Shown here: one piece after another, positions 5,062-9,309 of the stretch
How the letters are laid out: every line of letters starts with the position of its first letter
Position numbering within the stretch: the stretch's first letter is position 1
Source: WTJY01 sp045105475
GTDB taxonomy: Bacteria > Chloroflexota > Anaerolineae > Promineifilales > Promineifilaceae
DNA: 9,309 bases
NCBI GenBank assembly: GCA_045105475.1
Contig: JBGCDP010000128.1
Span: forward strand, 1-9,309
Direction: 5' to 3'
Position numbers and translations under genes: made by a program
The notes under the pieces: generated by a model
Told to the model about the DNA's origin: nothing
What the model saw: the letters and a program-made list of their open reading frames with translations, nothing else
Databases searched by the model: none

Positions 5062-6966
5062 TTATTCAGCTGGAATCAAAACCGCATCGATAACATGAAT
5101 CACGCCATTTGATGCCTTGATATCAGTAGCAATAACCTGCACCGTATCATTCAAGAAAACAGCCCCGTCAGTAACAGTGATCGTTACATCTTGACCTAGC
5201 AAGGTTGTGGCTGAGTCTAGAGTCACAACTGTTTCAGCCAAAACTGAACCATCAACGACATGGTAGAGCAAAATATTAGTTAATGCCCCTTTTGGATCTT
5301 CGAGCAGAGCCGCCACGGTTCCTTCAGGTAAAGCTGCGAAAGCCTCATCGGTTGGTGCGAATACGGTAAAGTCACCCTCACCTGCAAATGTGTCTACCAA
5401 TTCAGCTGCGTCTAGCGCTGCTACCAAGGTGGTGAATGTTCCAGCTTCAACTGCGATCTCAGCAATGGTTTGGAGTTCTTCCATCGCTTCTTCTTCCATC
5501 GCACTTTCGCCAGAAATGCTTGGTGGCAATAAAACTGCGTCGATTACATGGACAACGCCGTTTGAGGCTTTGATGTCGGTGACAACAACATTAACCGTGC
5601 CATTTAAGACAACGCCACCGTCTACTACTTCAATTGAAACATCTTCACCCTGAAGCGTGGTCGCCGAATCAAGCGTAACCACTGTTTCTGCCATGACTGA
5701 ATTTCCAATCACGTGGTAGGTCAAAATCTGAGTCAATGCGCCTTCTGGGTCTTCTAGAAGTGCCTCAACCGTTCCTTCTGGCAAAGCTGCAAACGCTTCA
5801 TCAGTTGGTGCAAATACGGTGAAGTCTCCCTCGCCTGCAAATGTGTCAACCAAACCTGCAGCATCTAATGCTGCAACTAAAGTATTGAAAGTGCCTGCTT
5901 CTACTGCGATTTCAGCAATTGAAGGCAAATCTTCTTCCATGCTTTCTTCGGCCGTCATGCTTGGTGGAAGCAAAACTGCATCGATCACATGGACAACCCC
6001 GTTTGAAGCTTTGATGTCAGTTACAACAACGTTTACTACGTCATTCAAAACAACGCCACCGTCTACTACAGCGATTGAAACATCCTCACCCTGTAGCGTG
6101 GTTGCCGAGTCGAGCGTAACAACTGTTTCCGCCATAACTGAACTTCCAATCACATGGTAAGTCAAGATTTGAGTCAACGCGCCTTCTGGATCTTCTAGAA
6201 GTGCTTCAACTGTCCCTTCTGGCAATGCGGCAAAAGCTTCATCAGTTGGTGCAAATACGGTGAAGTCTCCCTCGCCTGCAAATGTGTCAACCAAACCTGC
6301 AGCATCTAGAGCGGCAACTAAAGTATTGAAAGTACCTGCTTCTACTGCGATTTCAGCAATTGAAGGCAACTCTTCCATCATTTCTTCCTCAGCCATCATG
6401 CTAGGAGGAAGCAATACAGCATCGATCACGTGGATAATTCCGTTGTCTGCTTCAATGTCAGTAATAATGACGTTGACGCTGCCATTTAGGACAACACCAC
6501 CATCGACAACTTCAATTGTTACATCTGAACCACCGACTGTGGTTGCTGACTCAAGACCTACTACGGTTTCAGCTGGAACTGCGCCAGATACGACGTGGTA
6601 AAGTAAGACGTCAGTTAAAGCCCCTTCTGGATCTTCCAATAAACCTTCAACTGTCCCTTCTGGCAGTGCTGCAAATGCATCATCAGTGGGTGCAAATACG
6701 GTAAATGGACCATCGCTTGAAAGTGTATCTACCAAGTCAGCCGCAGTAACGGCCGCAACTAAGGTCGTAAACCGGCCGTCGTTGACAGCCACATCGACAA
6801 TCGTATTTGAAACCACTGGCTCTTCAGTTGGTTCAACAACGGGCGCTTCGGTTGGAACAGCAGTTGGGTCTGGTTCTGGAACAGGTGTTGGTTCTGGTGG
6901 ACTACTGCATGCCGCCAAGATCAACAAGAGTGATAACAAGAGGGTGAAAATAGTTGTACGTTTCAT
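5062..6966 (-). CDS. Lipoprotein with four fasciclin (FAS1) domains
   Basis: This 634-residue surface lipoprotein has a signal peptide (Lys2, Arg3, hydrophobic 5-17) with lipobox LAAC and predicted lipidated Cys20. A Pro/Glu/Thr/Val linker (21-52) should extend it from the membrane. Four FAS1 domains follow at about 55-188, 202-336, 349-483 and 500-632. Each shows the H1 motif (TVFAPTDEAFAALPEGTV or a variant), the H2-region YHV motif and a closing NGVVHVIDAVLLPP-like strand. Domains are joined by short acidic, Met-rich linkers such as MMAEEEMMEELPS and SISGESAMEEEAMEELQ. FAS1 proteins generally mediate cell adhesion or matrix contact; that role here is by family only. Domains 2 and 3 are almost identical. 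The ATG at 6966 is preceded on its strand by AAGGA about ten bases upstream. It appears to be a single-gene unit with its own terminator. Confidence 0.93.
   Translation of the reverse strand: MKRTTIFTLLLSLLLILAACSSPPEPTPVPEPDPTAVPTEAPVVEPTEEPVVSNTIVDVAVNDGRFTTLVAAVTAADLVDTLSSDGPFTVFAPTDDAFAALPEGTVEGLLEDPEGALTDVLLYHVVSGAVPAETVVGLESATTVGGSDVTIEVVDGGVVLNGSVNVIITDIEADNGIIHVIDAVLLPPSMMAEEEMMEELPSIAEIAVEAGTFNTLVAALDAAGLVDTFAGEGDFTVFAPTDEAFAALPEGTVEALLEDPEGALTQILTYHVIGSSVMAETVVTLDSATTLQGEDVSIAVVDGGVVLNDVVNVVVTDIKASNGVVHVIDAVLLPPSMTAEESMEEDLPSIAEIAVEAGTFNTLVAALDAAGLVDTFAGEGDFTVFAPTDEAFAALPEGTVEALLEDPEGALTQILTYHVIGNSVMAETVVTLDSATTLQGEDVSIEVVDGGVVLNGTVNVVVTDIKASNGVVHVIDAVLLPPSISGESAMEEEAMEELQTIAEIAVEAGTFTTLVAALDAAELVDTFAGEGDFTVFAPTDEAFAALPEGTVAALLEDPKGALTNILLYHVVDGSVLAETVVTLDSATTLLGQDVTITVTDGAVFLNDTVQVIATDIKASNGVIHVIDAVLIPAE
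5518..6369 (-). repeat. Near-identical tandem FAS1 coding repeats (domains 2 and 3)
   Basis: Two copies with a 441-base (147-codon) period encode FAS1 domains 2 and 3: 5929-6369 and 5518-5928. The first 75 or so residues from LPSIAEIAVEA are identical. Over the roughly 135 aligned residues I count four differences: Ser/Asn in VIGSS versus VIGNS, Ala/Glu in SIAV versus SIEV, and DV versus GT after VVLN. At DNA level identity is also long and unbroken, for example a stretch of more than 60 bases starting near 5800 and again near 6241. Domains 1 and 4 are clearly more diverged. Confidence 0.9.
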
Positions 6967-7331
6967 AATTCTTCATTCCTTAATAGGTAGTTAGGGTCAC
7001 AACAAAATGGTCATTGAAAGATAGTCATCTCAACGTTGTGATTGCCTGTAGGTGTCAACCTCAATTCAGCTGACACGAGATTAGTAATTGGTAATTGCGA
7101 TTTACTCGCCTATGTGGGGAATACGGAGTTCGAAGATTTGTCTATCTATTGCACAGGTTTATCTTATACTTTGTTTACTTTTAGGCGGAAAAATGGCTCC
7201 TGTCCGCGTTTTGCACACATTTTTCTGAGAATTGCAGGATTCCAGCAGATATTCTGTATTCATTGAATAGAGTATTTCGACAGGCTCGCTGTTTAAAAAG
7301 AAATGTAAGCGGGAAAATATTGTTTAAGCTT
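6967..7331. other. Gene-free stretch upstream of the FAS1 gene
   Basis: No convincing gene lies in these 365 bases. The FAS1 ribosome site is at 6977-6981 (AAGGA on the minus strand). A 25-base inverted repeat, GTGTCA-N13-TGACAC (7052-7076), overlaps a perfect minus-strand TTGACA (7058-7053), but no -10 follows at 15-19 bases, so it may be an operator or chance. A direct repeat GTAATTG-GTAATTG lies near 7084-7097. Downstream of the DUF6504 pair (about 7260-7331) I find no hairpin with a T-tract, so its terminator is not identified. Confidence 0.45.
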
Positions 7332-7631
7332 TTAGTCAGATTCTGGAAAAACTTCGGCCAACAGAATCCATTGCCCCGGCCGTGTGCGAGGATCAAAGTA
7401 GATCTCAAATATCCGGCCCCCTGCTACACGAATTCGATAGTGAATGCGAGCGACCCCGACATACAGAAGCTTTGAACGCAGCCGTCCATCTGTGCGCCAC
7501 TCCGACAGCATTTCTTCAATATGGTAGACAGACTTTTGCCAGATAATTCGATCAGGGCAAGGGGGTTTACGGATAAATGGCGGCTCCTCATCAAATTCAA
7601 CCTTGATCCGTGCAGTGTGCATTTGGATCAT
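7332..7631 (-). CDS. DUF6504-like protein, short divergent paralogue
   Basis: This 99-residue protein of unknown function is a paralogue of the product of the gene just upstream. Shared landmarks in the same order are IKVEFD (residues 9-14), KPPCPDR (22-28), MLSEW (41-45), a YRIRV strand (65-69) and FEIYFD (75-80), followed by GQW-LL-EVF. Compared with the upstream copy it lacks the central Arg-rich segment (RNMRPENLQRARKTGSWG there). Its ATG (7631) overlaps the TGA of the upstream gene in an ATGA, so the two are translationally coupled. There is no signal peptide or membrane segment, so it should be cytoplasmic. Cys25 is the only cysteine and matches Cys26 of the paralogue. A complex with the larger copy is a natural guess, but I cannot assign a function. 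Confidence 0.72.
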   Translation of the reverse strand: MIQMHTARIKVEFDEEPPFIRKPPCPDRIIWQKSVYHIEEMLSEWRTDGRLRSKLLYVGVARIHYRIRVAGGRIFEIYFDPRTRPGQWILLAEVFPESD

Positions 7632-7993
7632 GCCGCCCCATCCCCAAAAATCACTTCACGGTAAAGGTGCCATGTTCCTTTACGATTGCGAGTCCCCTGT
7701 GGCGCACGGTCGAAGTAGACATCAACGACTTGATTGGAATCTAGCCGCACACGGAAAAAATAGCGGCCGACGCCCCACGAGCCGGTTTTACGTGCACGTT
7801 GCAGATTTTCCGGCCGCATATTACGGCTCATCGCACCACGTCGCTCAAAATCTTGCCACTCGCTCAAAATTTCAGTCACCGCGAGGGTTACCGGTCCACG
7901 CACAAGGCGATCCGAACAATGAGGCTTCTTTTCTAATTGGGGAAGTGAGTCAAACTCAACCTTGATTTCTTCACCGATAAACCGATAATCCAT
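7628..7993 (-). CDS. DUF6504-like protein
   Basis: This small cytoplasmic protein of 121 residues looks like a DUF6504 member: it opens with MDYRFIGEEIKVEFD and contains KKPHCSDR (22-29), ILSEWQDFERRG (42-53), RNMRPENLQRARKTGSWGVG (57-76) and a strand pair FFRVRLD / VVDVYFDRAP (79-98). I know the family only as an uncharacterised domain; no function is assigned. I chose the ATG at 7993, not a GTG at 7999, because a consensus TATAAT ends exactly six bases before the ATG, which would put the transcript start on the start codon. The gene is first in a two-gene operon with its shorter paralogue, and is divergent from the oxidoreductase gene with only 31 bases between start codons. Its basic centre (several Arg and Lys at 51-77) is compatible with nucleic-acid contact, but that is speculation. 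Confidence 0.78.
   Translation of the reverse strand: MDYRFIGEEIKVEFDSLPQLEKKPHCSDRLVRGPVTLAVTEILSEWQDFERRGAMSRNMRPENLQRARKTGSWGVGRYFFRVRLDSNQVVDVYFDRAPQGTRNRKGTWHLYREVIFGDGAA
7962..7989 (+). promoter_or_regulatory. Candidate promoter for the oxidoreductase gene
   Basis: TTGATT (7962-7967) and GATAAT (7984-7989) are 16 bases apart. Transcription would begin near 7996, leaving a leader of about 29 bases that contains the Shine-Dalgarno GAAGGA (8014-8019). The promoter would lie inside the 5' end of the divergent DUF6504 gene, so the two promoters would be packed back to back. Confidence 0.4.
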
Positions 7994-7999
7994 AAACAC

Positions 8000-8008
8000 A
8001 TTATATCA
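8000..8008 (-). promoter_or_regulatory. Extended -10 promoter of the DUF6504 pair, leaderless
   Basis: The minus strand reads TGATATAAT (8008-8000): a consensus TATAAT with the TGn extension. It ends six bases before the ATG at 7993. No recognisable -35 lies 16-18 bases upstream, which is common for extended -10 promoters. No Shine-Dalgarno fits between the box and the ATG, supporting a leaderless start. Confidence 0.6.
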
Positions 8009-8024
8009 AAATTGAAGGAATCTC

Positions 8025-9020
8025 ATGTCTGAAACATTTCGTGCACTGATTATCGAAAAAACTGAGCCTAAAACATTTACTCGCCACGTAGGCGAACGCA
8101 CCATGGCTGATTTGCCTGAGGGTGATCTGGTCATCAAAGTTGAATATTCATCCTTAAATTACAAAGATGCGCTATCAGCCATTGGCAATCCTGGTGTATC
8201 TCGCAATTTTCCGCATACACCCGGCATCGATGCTGCTGGCACAGTTGTTAGTGGGCCAGATGGGTTTAACGCTGGAGACGAGGTGATTGTGACCGGCTAT
8301 GATTTGGGAATGAACACGGCCGGTGGTTACGGCCAGTTTATTCGGATTCCAGCAGAATGGGTGATTCGCAAACCGGCCGGTTTAACCTTGCGTGAGGCGA
8401 TGATTTTAGGCACGGCCGGAATCACAGCGGCCCAATCGGTAGATGCGTTAGAAACGGCCGGCGTAAAGCCTGAAGATGGCCCTGTCGCTGTGACTGGTGC
8501 AACTGGTGGTGTCGGCAGCGTGGCGGTTGCTATCTTAGCCAAACGAGGCTACACCGTGCATGCTTACACAGGCAAGCCAGATGGAGCCGACTTTTTAACC
8601 AGCTTGGGCGCGGCCGAAGTCAAAAATAGAAACGAAATGGATGATGACAGCGGTCGGCCGATGCTGCGCGAAACAATCGCTGGTGCGATCGACACCGTCG
8701 GCGGTAACCCATTAACTAGTTTATTAAAGCAAATAAAATATGGTGGTGCGGTAACCTGCTGTGGGTTAGTCGCAGGCGCCAGCTTTGAATCAAGCGTATT
8801 CCCATTCATTATTCGCGGGATCTCACTTTTAGGCATCGATTCAGTAGAAGCTGCTTTATCCGAAAAACAGCGCATTTGGGACAGACTTGCGAGCGACTTT
8901 AAATTAGACAATTTAGAAGAGCTTTCGCGCGAGGTTGGTCTAGATGGGTTGAGTGATGAGATTGACACGATTCTAAAGGGTGGACAGACAGGGCGTGTAC
9001 TAGTGAATTTAGCTCTTTAA
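8025..9020 (+). CDS. AcuI/YhdH-family NADPH-dependent oxidoreductase
   Basis: This 331-residue cytoplasmic enzyme belongs to the zinc-free medium-chain dehydrogenase/reductase group, subfamily YhdH/YhfP/AcuI, whose characterised member AcuI reduces acrylyl-CoA to propionyl-CoA with NADPH. Visible features are the N-terminal catalytic domain with YSSLNYKDALSAIG (41-54), HTPGIDAAGTV (64-74) and GDEVIVTGYDLGMNTAGGYG (84-103), and the Rossmann nucleotide-binding loop VTGATGGVGSVA (156-167). The GNPGVSRNFPHTPGID stretch and full length are typical of the subfamily. A good ribosome site, GAAGGA (8014-8019), precedes the ATG. The actual substrate cannot be read from sequence; detoxification of acrylyl-CoA or a related enoyl/quinone is possible. 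It is followed after 26 bases by another gene on the same strand, probably co-transcribed. Five CGGCCG sites cluster between 8317 and 8616 and a sixth is at 8655. Confidence 0.88.
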   Translation: MSETFRALIIEKTEPKTFTRHVGERTMADLPEGDLVIKVEYSSLNYKDALSAIGNPGVSRNFPHTPGIDAAGTVVSGPDGFNAGDEVIVTGYDLGMNTAGGYGQFIRIPAEWVIRKPAGLTLREAMILGTAGITAAQSVDALETAGVKPEDGPVAVTGATGGVGSVAVAILAKRGYTVHAYTGKPDGADFLTSLGAAEVKNRNEMDDDSGRPMLRETIAGAIDTVGGNPLTSLLKQIKYGGAVTCCGLVAGASFESSVFPFIIRGISLLGIDSVEAALSEKQRIWDRLASDFKLDNLEELSREVGLDGLSDEIDTILKGGQTGRVLVNLAL

Positions 9021-9046
9021 TCAAACCTCTATAGGCAAGCAAATCA

Positions 9047-9309
9047 ATGGCAAAAGAACGAATATTTTTGTATGTTGCGGCCAGCTTCTATCTGCTGTTC
9101 GCGATCTTGTATATGCTGTTTCCCTTGGCGCTTACTGAACCGATGGGGGTCACCACCGCCGATTCAACAGGGGTAATAGACATTCGTGCTGTCTATGGAG
9201 GCTTTCAATTAGGGCTAGCGATATTCTTGTTTTGGTCGGCCGGGGAAGATGAGCGAATCTATCCTGGCTTGCTCATTACGATCTTAACCACGGGAGGGAT
9301 CGCCTTGGT
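9047..9309 (+). CDS. DUF4345-like small membrane protein, N-terminal fragment
   Basis: The gene starts with ATG at 9047 and runs off the window after 87 full codons. The visible part begins MAKERIFLYVAASFYLLFAI and shows a first membrane helix (about 5-27), a loop with GVIDIRAVYGGFQLGLAI and a second helix (about 53-65), then the start of a third (about 73-87). The 'DIRA.YGG.QLGL..F' motif is characteristic of the DUF4345 family of four-helix membrane proteins of unknown function. Only a weak ribosome site (AGGC, 9033-9036) is present, and the start lies 26 bases after the oxidoreductase stop, suggesting the same transcript. A CGGCCG site (9237-9242) lies within it. Identity is based on the motif and helix pattern only. 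Confidence 0.7.
   Translation, partial: MAKERIFLYVAASFYLLFAILYMLFPLALTEPMGVTTADSTGVIDIRAVYGGFQLGLAIFLFWSAGEDERIYPGLLITILTTGGIAL

Noticed and set aside
5518..6369. Regular repeats as a possible CRISPR array
   Set aside because: The period is 441 bases and every copy encodes a FAS1 domain, so these are protein domain repeats.
5390..6601. Three long plus-strand frames opposite the FAS1 domains, similar to each other
   Set aside because: They resemble each other only because the FAS1 repeats on the other strand are near-identical; they are Ser/Thr-rich shadow translations without ribosome sites.
7276..7290. ACAG-N5-CTGT hairpin as terminator of the DUF6504 pair
   Set aside because: A four-base stem without a following T-tract on the minus strand is too weak.
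7603..7965. 120-codon plus-strand frame opposite the DUF6504 gene
   Set aside because: The minus-strand product aligns with its neighbour and has a promoter; the plus-strand product is His/Arg/Pro-rich and lacks a ribosome site.

Overview
The window looks like a chromosomal stretch from a monoderm-type bacterium, most likely a member of the Chloroflexota (Anaerolineae/Ardenticatenia-like). I infer this from the mix of genes: a Cys-rich V4R-domain protein, a multi-FAS1 lipoprotein with a Pro/Glu/Thr linker, two DUF6504-type proteins, MenH, three lipoproteins with clear lipoboxes, and a base composition estimated by eye at 45-48% GC. I see no phage, transposon, CRISPR array, tRNA or rRNA.

Layout. 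1-956 (+): the last 47 codons of a glutathione S-transferase-like protein, then a MenH-type alpha/beta hydrolase of menaquinone synthesis. 957-1368 has no convincing gene. 1369-1956 (+) is an unrecognised lipoprotein. It converges on a V4R-domain protein at 2042-2674 (-), and the two share a perfect 46-nt palindromic terminator. After an AT-rich divergent intergenic region, 3015-4955 (+) holds a two-gene unit: a YtkA-like lipoprotein with a Met/His/Asp-rich tail and a polytopic 4Fe-4S membrane protein of the CcoG/NosR/NapH type. This faces a four-FAS1-domain lipoprotein at 5062-6966 (-), which has its own one-way terminator. After 365 gene-free bases come two overlapping, paralogous DUF6504-like genes (7332-7993, -). 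They are divergent from an AcuI/YhdH-type oxidoreductase (8025-9020, +), which is followed 26 bases later by the start of a DUF4345-like membrane protein running off the window (9047-9309, +).

How the genes work together. The only clear functional unit is 3015-4955. It pairs a probable extracytoplasmic metal (copper?) binding lipoprotein with a membrane Fe-S electron carrier, recalling the CcoG/CcoH (FixG/FixH) pairing in copper handling for respiratory oxidases. MenH fits a menaquinone-based respiratory chain. The other genes appear to be unrelated neighbours.

Two things stand out beyond the genes. The palindrome CGGCCG occurs 23 times, against roughly 1.5 expected from composition, always inside coding sequence and in all three codon phases. 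Two genes (3015 and 7993) have a -10-like box six bases before their start codon and no Shine-Dalgarno, suggesting leaderless transcripts.
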